This document shows, in pieces, positions 21,530 to 34,000 of a stretch of 64,000 bases of DNA. Source of the DNA: Echria macrotheca. Its lineage: Eukaryota; Ascomycota; Sordariomycetes; Sordariales; Schizotheciaceae. Numbering within the stretch: the stretch's first letter is position 1; the number at the start of each line of letters is the position of its first letter. The notes under the pieces are model-generated. The model was not told where the DNA came from, searched no databases, and saw only the letters and a list, made by a program, of their open reading frames with translations. A program made the translations under genes and the position numbers. Location of the stretch: positions 1-64,000 of the forward strand of contig MU839833.1 of assembly GCA_030411725.1 (NCBI GenBank), given 5' to 3'.

Positions 21530-21738
21530 CTCGTGAGACAATGGCCAGATATACTTTGGAAATGCAAATTCTGTCGGACTTGTTGTTTCGTTAGAGACTT
21601 AGAGTCGCGAGGATGTGAAGTGAGACTTTAGTCTCGCAGGGCCGCCAGCTGGCATGGCGAGGCCGCCACCTGTCAGCCCTGCCGTCAAAGCTCCAAATCG
21701 CAACGCGTTCGGAGCGTGGCCTGATCACCAACGTCAAA

Positions 21739-23126
21739 ATGGCAGACCGCACACCACCACTGCACCAGCAAGCCATTGGGCTTGCGCTTGACGTTGCAAA
21801 TGGGAAGAGTCCTCTATCGAAGCTCGTGCCGCCAGCACTTCTGCTGGCGGATGCGCTGCTGTGCGGGCTCGTCATTTGGAAGATTCCCTGTAAGCTTCTC
21901 GGTGCCCCTCTGTTGCCCACGTTGCTGACAACCCAAGATACCGAAATCGACTGGGTTGCGTACATGGAGCAGGTCTCCCAGTTCTTGTCCGGCGAGCGCG
22001 ATTACACGAGAATCGAGGGCGGCACCGGCCCGTTGGTCTACCCTGCCGCCCACGTCTACATCTACACCGGCCTCTACCACCTGACGAACAGGGGCGCCGA
22101 TATCCTCCTGGCACAACAACTCTTCGCGGCGCTTTACATATTCACGCTTGCCGTCGTCATGGCCTGTTACTGGCAAGCTGGGGTAGGATCTCTGGCCTGG
22201 CCTGGGTACATAGCTGACGGTGACAGACGCCTCCTTATGTCTTCCCCCTCCTCATCCTTTCGAAACGACTCCATAGCATATACGTCCTACGCTGCTTCAA
22301 CGACTGTTTCGCCGTGCTGTTTCTCTGGCTGGCCATATTCTGTCTACAGCGTCGATCCTGGAAGTTTGGCGCGCTATTTTATACCTTGGGTTTGGGTGTC
22401 AAGATGACGCTCCTACTAGTGCTTCCTGCTGTGGGCATCGTCCTGTTCCTCGGCAGTGGACTTGCGTCGAGCCTTCAGCTTGCCGCGATGATGGGATTAG
22501 TACAAGTTCTGATCGGAGTGCCGTTCCTTGCCAACAACCCTTGGGGCTACCTTGGAAGGGCCTTCGAGTTCTCGCGCCAGTTCTTCTTCAAGTGGACCGT
22601 CAACTGGAGATTTATCGGAGAGGAAACTTTCCTCAGCAAAGAGTTCTCGGTGCTCCTCCTTAGTCTCCACCTCGCCGTTCTTGTCGTCTTCATCACAACC
22701 CGTTGGCTCAAGCCTGCGCGGAAATCGCTTCTCGGGCTCGCATTGCCCCTGCTGAAGGGGAAAGCACCTTTCACAGTCGCACAACAACAAGCAGTGGCTC
22801 GAGATATCACCCCACAGTACATCCTGACTACAGTCCTTTCGGCCAACGTTATCGGTCTTCTGTTCGCACGTTCCCTCCACTACCAATTCTACTCCTATTT
22901 GGCCTGGTCTACCCCGTTCCTCCTCTGGCGTAGCGGGATTCACCCGGCTCTCCAGTACGCCTTGTGGGCTGCCCAGGAATGGGCATGGAACGTGTTTCCT
23001 AGCACACCAGCCAGTTCCGGGGTTGTGGTTGCGGTTCTCGCTACATCAGTAGCACTCGTCTGGTGGGGCGCACGAGAAGCATGGGAGCCTCGGGCAGGTC
23101 CAAAAAGTACGGTCGCGAAACGATGA
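21739..23126 (+). CDS. alg3: ALG3, Dol-P-Man:Man5GlcNAc2-PP-Dol alpha-1,3-mannosyltransferase
   Basis: 431 residues from exons 21739-21889, 21938-22182 and 22227-23126. The first intron (48 nt, no in-frame stop) splices to give the ALG3 signature KIPYTEIDWVAYMEQV; the second restores TPPYVFPLLILSKRLHSIYV and LRCFNDCFAV. Also GGTGPLVYPA and FYSYLAWSTPFLLW. It is a multi-pass ER membrane enzyme adding the first lumenal mannose to the lipid-linked N-glycan precursor. The ORF ends with Lys-Arg residues at the cytosolic tail, consistent with ER retention. The 3' end faces the EIF1AD-like gene with only 11 bp between stop codons. Housekeeping gene, high certainty. Confidence 0.96.
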
Positions 23127-23137
23127 CGATCGATCGC

Positions 23138-23594
23138 TCACTCTTCTTCGGAGTCGCTAGGCGGCATTTTTCCAACCGTTGATTCTTCGTCGTCCGAGTC
23201 TTCGTATGTATTCTTGGCGAATTTCGAGGGCCTGCTTCGATGAGCGAAAGACAGCGGGTTAGGAATGGAACACGAACCAGTACGGCTTTTTGCGCCATTC
23301 CTTCTCATCTCGTATTACGTTGATGATCTCGCCCACAACCCTGCTATTTGGCGGCCGCTCATCCATCGAGGCCAGATCAACCAGCACGTAGCCTCCTCGT
23401 TTGATCCATATCGTGCTGCGGAATCGCGGTTCGAGTTCGACGAGAATGGTTTTGGTGTTGGGCAGCGCGCAGGTGTACAGGTTATTGCCCTCCGCTTTGA
23501 CGACTTGGGCCAGCGATTGCGAGTCGGTCAACTCATCGGGAGGCGTCGTGGACTCCGCGGCGGCGGCGAGAAGGTTTCGTTTTGGTTTACCCAT
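23138..23594 (-). CDS. EIF1AD: EIF1AD-like S1/IF1 domain protein
   Basis: 136 residues from exons 23594-23278 and 23231-23138. MGKPKRNLLAAAAE is the conserved start of this family; a further upstream ATG at 23633 is in frame but not needed. The OB-fold S1/IF1-like core includes VVKAEGNNLYTCALPN, ILVELEPRFRSTIWIKRGGY and VLVDL. After RDEKEWRKKPYW a 46-nt intron (GTTCGT, branch CTAAC, GCAG) leads into the acidic tail (YEDSDDEESTVGKMPPSDSE). The family is related to eIF1A and is thought to be a nuclear or translation-linked RNA-binding factor. Divergent from the HAD gene and convergent with ALG3. Confidence 0.92.
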
Positions 23595-24031
23595 GGTGAG
23601 TTGCGTTTTGCTTCTCATCGACTGCCCCGCCATCGTGAACTTTTTGATGGCGGGGCAAACCTCCGACTAGTGCATAACCCCGTCACCTGCATCCCAACAT
23701 CGATGCGTCATACATAACACGCCGCTGCAAATACCTTAGAGAGACTTGTTTGGGAATTATCACTTGAGCTCTAGCCAAAACGTCAGGCTCAAAGCAGCGG
23801 TGTACTCTGGTGTCTGTGGGAACTCGTGTGTGGCCGTTGTCGGAGCCCGCTTATGCGACTGGTGAGGTTTGCCGAAAGACTGCTTGCAAGGACCGGGCCG
23901 AAGCTTGCGCAACACCAACATCTCGCCTTGTTTTAGACCGAGCAAAGCAGCCTTTCGGTGAAGCGAGACCAAAAATTGACCAAACTTGAAGACCAAATCT
24001 CGTCCGCTCAGTAGTGCCCTCGCATCCCACA
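23595..24031. promoter_or_regulatory. Divergent promoter, EIF1AD / HAD phosphatase
   Basis: 437 bp between divergent starts. No gene or TATA box that I can identify with confidence. Confidence 0.45.
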
Positions 24032-24939
24032 ATGGGCTCGACCTCTCCCATCGCGCTCCCCGCGCTCAAGACCAACCCCAAGTTCATCTTCTTCACGGAT
24101 TTCGACGGGACCATTACTCAGCAGGATAGCAATGACTTCATCACGGACAATCTGGGCTTTGGACCTGCCTTACGGAAGAAAGGCAACGAGGATACATTGT
24201 TTGGGCGCCGACATTTCCGCGACACGTTCGAGGAGATGATGGACAGCATTAACGTACCATACGATCAGTGCATAGCGGCGCTACTCCAGAACATCACGCT
24301 CGACGAGGGCTTCAAGGAATTCTTCGTCTGGGCGCGCGAGAACAATGTCCCGATCGTTGTTCTGAGTGGCGGCATGGAGCCCATCATCCGCGCCCTCCTC
24401 ACCCACCTTCTCGGCAAGGAGGACGCTGCAACGTTGCAGATTGTGAGCAACAACGTTGCCCCAAGGCCGGGAAAGAGCATCAATGAGGCGGGGGGTTGGA
24501 AGATCGTTTTCCATGATGACAGGTTGGCTTCCTCCCTGGCGTCATTGCTCGTGCTGATGATTGTAGTGGCTTCGGGCATGACAAGTCTCTTGAGATCCGA
24601 CCATACGCGACACTCCCCGAAGAGAAGAGGCCCATTCTCTTTTACGCCGGTGACGGAGTCTCTGACCTCTCTGCCGCAAAGGAGACAGATCTGTTGTTCG
24701 CGAAGGCCGGACGCGGTAGGTTCAGTCTCTCCTGTGCGTTGAGCTGACTGACCCGAGCAGACCTTGTCACGTACTGCGAAAAGGAGGACGTTCCTTTCAC
24801 CACGTTCAACGACTTCTCAGACATCCTCTCCACAGTCAAGTTGATCGTGTCCGGTAAGCTGAGCGTCAAGGAGGCTGCGACCGGGCGTAGCGGAGCTGTC
24901 CATGCCAGGGCGAACGACACGACCAACTCCGTACCTTAG
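24032..24939 (+). CDS. HAD-superfamily phosphatase, phosphoserine-phosphatase-like
   Basis: 272 residues from exons 24032-24522, 24567-24715 and 24761-24939. Motif I is FFTDFDGTITQQDSND (nucleophile Asp and acid Asp), motif II is IVVLSGGMEPI, and motif IV is FYAGDGVSDLSAA. The layout matches HAD subfamily IB small-molecule phosphatases (phosphoserine phosphatase / PHOSPHO-like / MtnX-like). Cytosolic; exact substrate not determinable. Both intron phases check and remove frame breaks. The gene converges on an MFS transporter 47 bp downstream. Confidence 0.9.
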
Positions 24940-24986
24940 GGGCATCATAGAATAGATCGGGTAGACTGCGCTTTCCACAAACATCG

Positions 24987-26271
24987 TTACTCTATTCTCT
25001 TGGGTTTCTTTGGCAAACCATACCAGCAACTCACCATAACACCAAGCAGTGTCACAGCTATCGGGTGTGCCACAACCGGGCCGACAAGCTGGGCAAGCAG
25101 GCCGGCGGTAAATGGCGCCGCAGCTCCTCCGGAACTACCGAATGCGGATATCACACCCATCCCGCCGACTTGTTCCTGGCTCCCTATGCTACGCATGAAG
25201 ACAGCTGCAGCGCACGGATAAACCGGCCCCAGCAGTAACCCCGTAGTCAGAGCCGCGGTGTTCCCATCCATGCCAGGAACCAGCCAAACCAGAATTTGAG
25301 AAGCAGCAGCACCAACAACAACTACGTACACAAGCTTCCTCTCGTCAAGGCGCCGCGAGGTCGTCGAAAGGAGCCACCTGGCAACAGCCACGCCCAACCA
25401 AAACAGCAGGGTCGAGCTCCCGATCGGTTTTGACATCGCCGAGGTTGAGATGCTGACCTCCACAACGCGGTACGCAAACATGAAGAACGCGCCCCTCATG
25501 ACAATCTGAGTCGACTCATCGGTGAACATCCCTTGCAGATCATGTTTCGGCTCGGCGTCGTCATCCGCCGGTACCGTGGCGTCCTCCTCGTAGTCCCAAA
25601 ATGCACATGGACCGATGACGCCCCCAACAACTGTTAACCCTATCATCAGCACGTAATACCTCGGCCACTCGGTGCTCGCGAACGAAACGGCGAGGAGCGG
25701 GCCAACGCAGGCGCCGAGACCGTATGTGCCATGCATGGCGCCCAGAGCTGGAGTCCCGTCGCGCAACGATCCGCAGAAGACGTTGCCAAGAGCCAGACTT
25801 AACGACAAGCCGAAACCGGTGACGAAGAAGGACAGCATGAAGATCGGAAAGGGCGCGACGAATGCTATGGGAAGGTAGCCGGCAACGGCGAGCAGCTGTC
25901 CGAGGGCAAACGTCCTCGCACGGCCGAGACATTCGGTTATGCCCTCCAGGAAGATGGCGCCTGTGATGAAGCCCAGAGCGTTGGCGACGAAGAGGAGGTA
26001 GAGGAGCGCGGAGGTGGTGTCATACTGCCTGTGTGGTGTAAGCAAAGGGTTGCGGGTCAGGAGGTTGGGCATCTGACTTTTCTAGGGTGGGTATGAGAGC
26101 GCTGGGTGCCGTGTCACTGAGGGCGTTGGTGAAGCTCATGAAGCATACCGCTAGGAGCCGTAGTCCGGACGAAGGAGTGGGGCGGGACTGCCGGGCGTCA
26201 CGATCGTCTCGCAGCTTTGCCGGCCGATCTTTTTCCAGAATTGGATCGGCCGGGCCCATACTTGTCGGCAT
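24987..26271 (-). CDS. MFS transporter, FucP/BSC6-like
   Basis: 411 residues from exons 26271-26078 and 26028-24987 (intron GTCAG...ACACAG, 49 nt). N-terminal SGLRLLAVCFMSFTNALSDT-type TM1 followed by about eleven more hydrophobic segments; a central acidic loop (WDYEEDATVPADDDAEPKHD) separates the halves. This resembles the fungal MFS group near yeast BSC6 and fucose-permease-like proteins. Substrate unknown. A second in-frame ATG at 26259 is possible. Confidence 0.88.
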
Positions 26272-27916
26272 TGCCAATCTCGATCAACCTCGATTTCAAG
26301 CTGTCGAAAAGTCAGGACTGCCGTCGGCTTGATGAGAAGTCGTTCCGGGTTACTCGATGGGAGCTTGAGACGGTAACGTAGTTGTTGAGCGAGTAGTTGC
26401 GCCGGTTGGATCGCCGGCAACTCGGGCGTGACGGTGTTTGTCCACCGCGTCGACAGCGGTTTTCGAGCAAGCTCTCAGCTGAACTGCTGGAGTCCATGAA
26501 GGGACAGCCGGGCTGTTATGTAAACCGGAGCCCCTGGAGATAATAAGAAAGTGGCCGGAGAGAGCCCGAGCATGCGTCCCACCATGCATTACCAGCCGCA
26601 GCCGCAGCCGCATCCGCATGGACGATATGGATACCGCATCGCGCGTGGGACCGATATGGCTACCTAACACGCACGACACGCAGAGAAGGTATCCGGGCCG
26701 AGAGGTCAAGACACCGGATGCCGGCGGTACTCGTCATCGGGCGGCGTATCAGACCGAATCAGCAGCTCCGCGAGGTCTCACAGACGTCAGTTAATAATAA
26801 GTCTAGAGTCTGTAACCCCCACGCAGATGGGCTGAATGGCTAGCGGATAGGAGAGCGGCGGCTCAACAAGGTGTCGGGGAGTGGACACGCGCCAGGGAGG
26901 TTGCGTGTCCGGGATCTGACGGGAGCCGGGCCGATTCGACCTTGGTCCCACTTGCTTCCCTGGCCGCCGAATACAGGAGCTCCGCTGAAGAACCCCGCCA
27001 GCGGAGGCGGTCTGTTGCCAAGATTGTGCAGCATCCGCCATCTGCCATCTTCAACTCCCGCCCCTGACTCGAATCAGGAGGACGTTGAACTTCGACGACG
27101 AAAACGTGCAAGGCGTTGGAAGGGGGCAAACCGATCTTCCGGGTTAGGGTTAACCGCCGACTCAGCGTTCGGCGACTCATCAATCGGAGATTTATCCAAT
27201 GTGGCATTCAGTTCGGCGCCGCGCCGCCGATCGTGAGTTCGGTCACACTCGATTGCCGAATCCTTCGCTAAAAGCTTGCCGAAATCCTCCGGGCCTTTTT
27301 ACGACTTCAACATCGTGCTTCGGTCTCACCAAGCTCGACATGAAAGGTGATCGTTTGCCTGTCTGACCAACAAACCATCGTCAGACGCAGATGCCGTACG
27401 GTAGAATGCCGGTTTGCCATGACAGAGACCAACTGCTTTTGCGTCGAAGCCCATGCCGTGGTTCTCTGTCCGCACTACAACCCAAATACGCAGGCGCTTA
27501 CTGAGCTTAATCGCAACTAATCCATCCTAGGACAGTTTTACAACAATCCAGATGACTGTTCCTTCCTCCGACAAATACGGACGGACCAGAGCTTCGACTT
27601 TACTCACGTGATACGCGTGACCTCTGTCTCGCACCAGAGGTCCAGAACCCGTCGTGTATCCTGTGCCTTGGATTTCTTGGCGGACGCCCACAAGTCTGCC
27701 TTGAGAGCAACCTGACCAATAGCTGGACCTGGCACAGCGGTGCGACAACATGAGCCTTTTTTCCTCTTTTCAACACAGTACCTTCTTTGGAGTTCTCCCA
27801 TATCGCTACCGTGAAGCTTGGCCGTTCAAGGCTTCAAGTACGGGCGAACCGACGAAGGATCCCGCGCCGTGTCGGAACTTATCGAGCTGCTGCTGTTCGC
27901 CAACGTGACCACGACC
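26272..27916. other. Intergenic, no gene seen
   Basis: About 1.6 kb. Several open frames on both strands (for example 26350-26709 minus and 26863-27207 minus) have no domain, no signal peptide and no coherent splice sites. The last few hundred bases should be the promoter of the HeLo-like gene. Confidence 0.5.
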
Positions 27917-29862
27917 ATGGAGGCTCTCGCCGTCGCCGCCAGTATTGTCGGGCTTGTATCCCTGGCAATACAGCTCACCGACAAGCTTTGGGTTTTAACA
28001 ATTGACGCGCCGTTCGATCAGAGAAATGAGCTCAGCAAGACTCTGACATCCTCCATAAGTCTTCTGAAAGGTGTTGAAGACTTGGCGAGCAAGTCTAACA
28101 AGACGAACTTAAGCTCACAGTCTAGAATGATCATGCATTCGCTTGCGTTACTGCTTGAAGATTACACCGAAGAGATGAAGGAGTGGCATAGAAGGGCCAG
28201 CCGGCTTCTGGAGAGCTCGGGGAAATGGTCTCAGAGAGGATTTTCGAGGTTTATGGGGCTCAAATCCCGCTACCAGAGGACCATCAAGGAGGGTATCACA
28301 TTCTACGAGGACAGAATCGGAAAATGTTTGGCGATTATCGGGAGGTTAGTAACACTCTTTCGGTTACAGAGTTGCATTTTGGGGGGGGGGGGGCTGACTG
28401 TATGGTGCATTGTAGGGAACTTGACTTTGACAACAATGTCAAGCTGGACGACATCCACACGAAGCTAGACAATATCATTCTCACAGTCACCGGTCAGGCA
28501 TCCGAAGTGACTGGCAAGCTAGAGAAACTTTCTAGTTCCGGCGACTCGGTCCTTTCGCATGCACAGTCGACCGACAGGAAACTCGACGACGTATCATCCG
28601 GAGTAGCCTCTTTGGAGGCCGAATTCAGGGAACTGAAAACCGCTCTTCTTGACTTTGTATCCTCATCCTCGGCATCCACATCTCAGAGCCGTGGGGACAG
28701 CAGAAAGCGGCCGAAGCACCAAGCCTCCGTGGTTCACGCCAATATCTCGGACGACCAAAGCCAGCCAGAATCGCAAGAGTCAGGATCACACGGCGAACCC
28801 GAGTTTGAACCTCTTCTCAACGCTGCGAACGCTCTGTCGAAAATGGTACAGGTCCTTTACCCGCCTCTTGTTTCTGACTATGTGGCCACCCTTTTGTCGT
28901 GGCAACTGTTAGCCCGGTTCAACGAGGTCATTCACGAAAACCAAACAGGCTTGGACAAACGTTCGGCACCGGGGACACGACTTTGCCAGAAGTCCGGCCG
29001 GTCGAAAGTCCGGAAGCGAGCCAGACAGCTTTTGGCACTGCGGAAATTCTGCCTGCGGGAGGGTCTATCCGAGGCCGTCGTCAGGGTTGAGGAAGCTTTC
29101 GGCGTCAACGAAGAGATGTTGGCCCAATGGGCTGAGACAGAAGGTCGGGACTCGGAGAAGAAGCGGAAATGGATGGAGATGTTGACAAACATGTCCCCGG
29201 CAACACCAGAGGACCGGGAACTGGATTGGGCAACCCGGATCAACTCGTGGCTTTTCCGGGTGTTCGAAGCGTACCCAGAATATTCCCGGCTTCACCGCAA
29301 CATATACGCTCCCAAAAAATCGGATGCCTACTCCAAGGTGGATGATGTGTATCTTTCAGCTACAGACGAACAACAACAGAAGATAATTCTTCGCTATTGG
29401 TTCCTCGACTCGGCCAGGACTACCGGTCCTGACAGCTCCCAGAGCTCGGTTCCCGATACCGACGCGACTATACAGCCTAGTATTATAGATGTCGATAACG
29501 ATTTCGATATCTCGCTCGCTGAAGAGGCGTCAGCATGGACATCTAACATCCCGGGCCGCTCACATAGACTTCCGCCGTCTCACCTCAATCCGAACGAGGA
29601 TGGCCCCCGGTTGGTCCGAGAACCTGTCCTCGCTGGGCAGTACTTCGAACCGGAGGCTAATTTCAACTACTACCAAAGCCTTCTCGAGATCTCGGAGCTC
29701 GTCCCAGATCGTTACAAGCAAGCCTCAAGAGAGGCCCTGTCGGAGTACGGCGGCCGCACAGACGATTTGCCTGTATTGATTCACGCTATTATCCCGTTCG
29801 AGTGTCAAGTATATGATTTTGCATCCGCTATGCTATTCTTTAAAGGTCAGCGTCAAAGTTGA
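27917..29862 (+). CDS. Fungal N-terminal HeLo-like (STAND-associated) domain protein
   Basis: 624 residues from exons 27917-28344 and 28416-29862. The N-terminus MEALAVAASIVGLVSLAIQL is the typical start of the HeLo-like/Fungal_N domain found in front of NACHT, ankyrin or kinase modules in fungal incompatibility proteins; this first helix is the membrane-targeting element in HeLo relatives. A coiled-coil-like region (LDDIHTKLDNIILTVTGQAS onward) follows, then a large region I do not recognise. No NTPase is fused, unlike classic STAND proteins. The intron contains a 13-G run (28381-28393). The stop codon is 61 bp from a 5S rRNA gene. Likely a signalling or death-effector partner; this is inference. 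Confidence 0.72.
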
Positions 29863-29923
29863 GCCACCACCATATCTGCCTCTCAGGGGCAAAAGGGGCA
29901 AAAGGAATAAAAGGGACAAAAAA

Positions 29924-30042
29924 ACATACAACACCAGGGATTCGCTGGTCGTCACCGACCCAACTACTAGTCTGGCCCTCATTGGCTTATCTATGGGAGA
30001 GCGGACGGGATCCCGAGTTTTCCAATGGGTATGGTCGTATGT
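29924..30042 (-). rRNA. 5S: 5S rRNA gene
   Basis: 119 nt, minus strand, from ACATACGACCATACCCATTGG to TGGTGTTGTATGT. Intact internal control regions; a TTAA element lies at about -28 to -25 and a T-run at the 3' side. Helix II carries CAUUGG paired with CCAAUG, where the copy at 56187 has CACUGG with CCAGUG: a clean compensatory change. Confidence 0.95.
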
Positions 30043-31047
30043 GGAAGAATGAAGGAGCAGACCACGTTAAGTAGTGAAATCTCCGAGAACGTTGGCAGCT
30101 CCGTTGAAGCGCCAAATTGCAGCAGTATAACTGGCTGCAACTGGCGGCGAGAACCGGGCTTGCAGATCGGCGCCCGCATCCTCCCAGCCCATCACATGCC
30201 GAAACCGCACCTCTCTTTCAATTTCTCGCGGCAGAGGCGGTATAACCAGATTTCTCCATCGGTCCACACCACGGTCGAATATATAGCTAGAATCTCGGGC
30301 CAGAGCTCCTCCATTCCCCGCTCGACTGGCTGCCTCAGGTACTTACACGACGGGGAGCGATACACCGTCTGGGAACAAGTCCCAGGCTAAAAGTTCGCCA
30401 GGAAACAAAGAATGGTCGGAGCCATCATATGGGAGTCTCTCGGTGTACCACCCTTTCTCTTACAAATACAACCCCCCTCCCCCTCCCCCCCGGCGCCCAC
30501 ATTTCCAGATGTCACCCAAAACTTCACTTTTTCCATACAAAAAACTAGCACTCCAATGCGCAGCGCCATCGTTGCAACCAAAACCAAAATATTTTGGTGT
30601 TGCCAGACTGACATCGCCAGTTCAGATTTCTTTGTTTATTTGCAGGCAACTGAGTGATGAGTCAGACGGATGAAACTATTCAGAGTCAACCAAATCAGGG
30701 TAACGGAATCGATAGGCAGAGGATGACTTCACCCAGCTCTTGCTTGGCCAGCTCTTACCAAAATCCATACACAAGATTCCCTACAGAGAGCTTAGTTTTC
30801 CAAATGAGGTAGGTACGTAGTTAGCGGTAAAATGCCCGCCATCACAACCTTATTATGTCTGATTTACAGTCACAAGCCATTCGGAAGATAACAAAACTAC
30901 GGAATACGGATTATTGAATGAACCATTATCACCACCAGTCTAGGTATCTAGGTACGCAAGTCCACGGTGTCCCACAATCGAAGAGAAATGCCTAAACAAA
31001 CCACGAGCAAAACAATACTCCCCAGCCCTTTTCCCCATCACAGGTAA
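30043..31047. other. Intergenic, no gene seen
   Basis: About 1 kb between the 5S gene and the 3' end of the NACHT gene. C-rich patch at 30470-30500. Open frames lack any recognisable domain. Confidence 0.5.
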
Positions 31048-34000
31048 TCACCCCTCCTCCTCCTCCTCCAGATCAACCCCATGCACCGGCACCGTATGAA
31101 TCTCAAAATACCTCACCTGCCAACTCGGCGGCGGCACAAACGGCAACCAAGTCGGCACACTCTGATGTGTCCCCTCCAAGAGCAACACGGGCGGGAGATA
31201 AACCCTTCTCAACCAATCCGCCGCGGTCCGGAACCGATCGACAGCCTGCTCGCCAACACAAAAAACAACAATAATCGTATCCTCGATATCATCCCCATCT
31301 GTCTCCTCACAAACCTTTCTCGGAATCGTAACCGTAATCTCCCCCGACCTCTCCCCAACAACCCGCGCGTTCCAGAGCAGTGTCGAAATAGTCCACGACG
31401 CGTTCAGGCTGAGCATGTGCACATGCACTGGTATCCTGTCGTCTGGCACCCGCGCCGAGATGACATAGGACAAACTATCGCCGTGGCGCGCCTCGACGCG
31501 GCGGAACGACGCGTCCTCGAGCGCCACCGAGCCCGTCTCGTTGAACAGCCGGATCGAGAACCAATCCCTGTCAGGCGCCTCAAGCGGGCTGTAGAAGTGG
31601 TAGCTGCCGAGCGCCCTGAGCGTGCGGATCAGGCCGAGCGCGTGCAGCGCCGCGGTCACTCTCTCCAAACAATCAGGCGCCGCGAGCGGGACGCGCGGCA
31701 GACGCGAGATGGGCATGCCTCGCTCGTCGGAGATGAATACTCTGCTCTGCGCGTCGATCCCGATGCTCAGTGCGCCTGCGCCGGCTCCGGTGCCGTCCAT
31801 CATTTTCCGAGTCCCGCCGCCGCCGCTGCTCCCGATGTCGAGATGGACACCGTGGACAGGCTGTGCTTCTTGCTTCACCAGACGAGAAGCGAGGTCAGCG
31901 ATGTTGATGTGGTCGGGAGCGATATTACACCGCAGAAACGTCATGAGCCGGCTGTCCCATGACTGCAGAGTCCTGATGTTGCTGATACACGCATCGCTGC
32001 TGGTCGCGAGGCAGCCGCGTTTTAGTAGGGGGTGCACGAGCACCTGGCCCTGCTGGACGTGGCCGCGCCAGTGCTGCGAAGCGTAGTTGGAGAAGTCGAG
32101 CTCGTCAAAGTCCCACAGGTGATGATGGGAACCAAATTTCTTGGCCTCCGGCATCGTTTCTGCACTCCTCGCCTGCCGTCCGAATTTCGCTCGCGATCGG
32201 AACGGTAGGGCTAGATACGCGGCGCAGCTCTCGGCCATGGCGCTGTGGCAGTCCACGACGCTAAAGTTTCCGAGCCAGGCCGGCTTGGCGGACGACGGGT
32301 TGTCGTCATCGCCAGCGCTGGCGTCAGATAGGAGGTAATCCTTGGCCGTCTGGTGGATGAAGTAGACATGATCGTTATACACATCCAGAAAAAACTTGCA
32401 CGCATCCAGGATCCAGTCTCGGAAGAGCTCGGGGGGTTGGAGGCCGAGGCCGTCGGGGCTGCCGTTCCTGCAGTCCCGGATGTTGAGCGCGATGTTGAGT
32501 TCCCGGACCGTCAGAGGCCTCGCTGCTGCCACGACGAGCTGGAGCATCAGCTTCACATCGTTCCGGTGGCCTTCGTGGACGCGTCCTAGGAATTTCGAGT
32601 ACGCGTCTTTGACCGTCTCCGGTAGTGTCTTGAAGCTTGTGATCCAGTCCCGGGGGACACGCGGCAGACCATCTCTGACCCTCAGGTCGAGGCAATCGAA
32701 CAGAAGTTTGACATAGAGGTACGTACGGTCCCGTTTGGGGCGGACCAGTTCCAGCAGCTGTCCCTTGAGGACGTCGTCGCGGATGCAGCGCTTCGCAAAG
32801 TTCTCGAAACGAGTGGCCACCACGTGCTCAATGTCCTCGCTTAGGTACTTGAGGCAGTACGGGTCCTCGTGGATCCGTATCACAGTCGCCGCCTCCCAGT
32901 CGAACGGCTGTTGCGAGGACGCAAACGGCCGCGTGGTAATCATGAACTTCATCGGCGGGCCTCCACTGTTACCGTTGGTGGCCGCCATCCAGGTGCCGAG
33001 ATAGCTTTCGAGCTTCTTAAAAAGCTTGGCTGCTGATTCCGGAGTACACTCATCCAGCGCGTCGAGCACGACAGTGATCGAGCCCGGGTCCATGTGCTTG
33101 GTGGATTCGATCAAGACGTCCCAGAGGAGATCGAGGTTGCAGCGGACCTCGGCGGGAAGCAGATTCTGCAGCACGGAGCTGGATCTGTCCACCAGTGTCG
33201 GTTCCGTGTTGAAGAGCTCATCCAAAACCCGGCAAAGCGCCGTCGTCGCCATATTCTGCCCTCGACCATTGTTGTCCTTGAAGAAGAACGAGCAAACCGT
33301 TGTGGCCCGCAGCTTCGGTAGCGCTTTCAGCATTGACTTGGCAAGAACTGACTTCCCAGAGCCCGGGATGCCAGACAGGATCAAAATTCCAGAGCTGTGT
33401 TGAGCCCACTCGAGAAACCGCGGATGTTGCAACACACCAAGCCCGGTACCATCCTGGGGAGTATCGATACTGTCCAGGTACGCCTGGTAGACCGCGTACG
33501 GTAACTCCTCCGGAAACTTGAACTTGTTGAGCAGATCGTTCCTCTGCTTCCGGACCGCTTCTTCCGCGATGGTGTGCAGCTTGTCGAGAAGATGCTGGTC
33601 AAAGTTCAGATCCATGTACTCCTGCAGTCTGCTCTCCGCCTCCTTGATGGCCGCGATCATGCCCGACCAGTCATCCAATCTCACCAGATCCCGCGAAAAC
33701 GTCTTGAGCCGGCGGCAGTAGGTGTAATAAGTTCGAAGCTGATACTCAATCAGGAGTTTGTAGAGAACGACAAGCTCGTCTCGGATGCTCTGGTGCAGTG
33801 CGCTGAAGCTGTGCGGGCTCTTCCAGTAGTCGCGGTTCAGGAGGTCGAGCGCCTCGCTGTACCAGGCGAAGCGGGACATGACATAGCTGAAACCGGTTTG
33901 CTTCGCTGCGATCTGCTCCGAGTGGTTGATGATGACCTTTCAAAACAACGTCAGTCCGAGTCTTCCCGACCTAGAAGCCACATCCAGTAAACTTACAGGC

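Noticed and set aside
27139..27156. Telomere-like gggttagggttaacc
   Set aside because: Only about one and a half TTAGGG units; too short to claim an interstitial telomere.
26863..27207. 114-residue frame and overlapping frames in the 26-27 kb gap
   Set aside because: Open on several frames at once because of base composition; no domain or splice sites.
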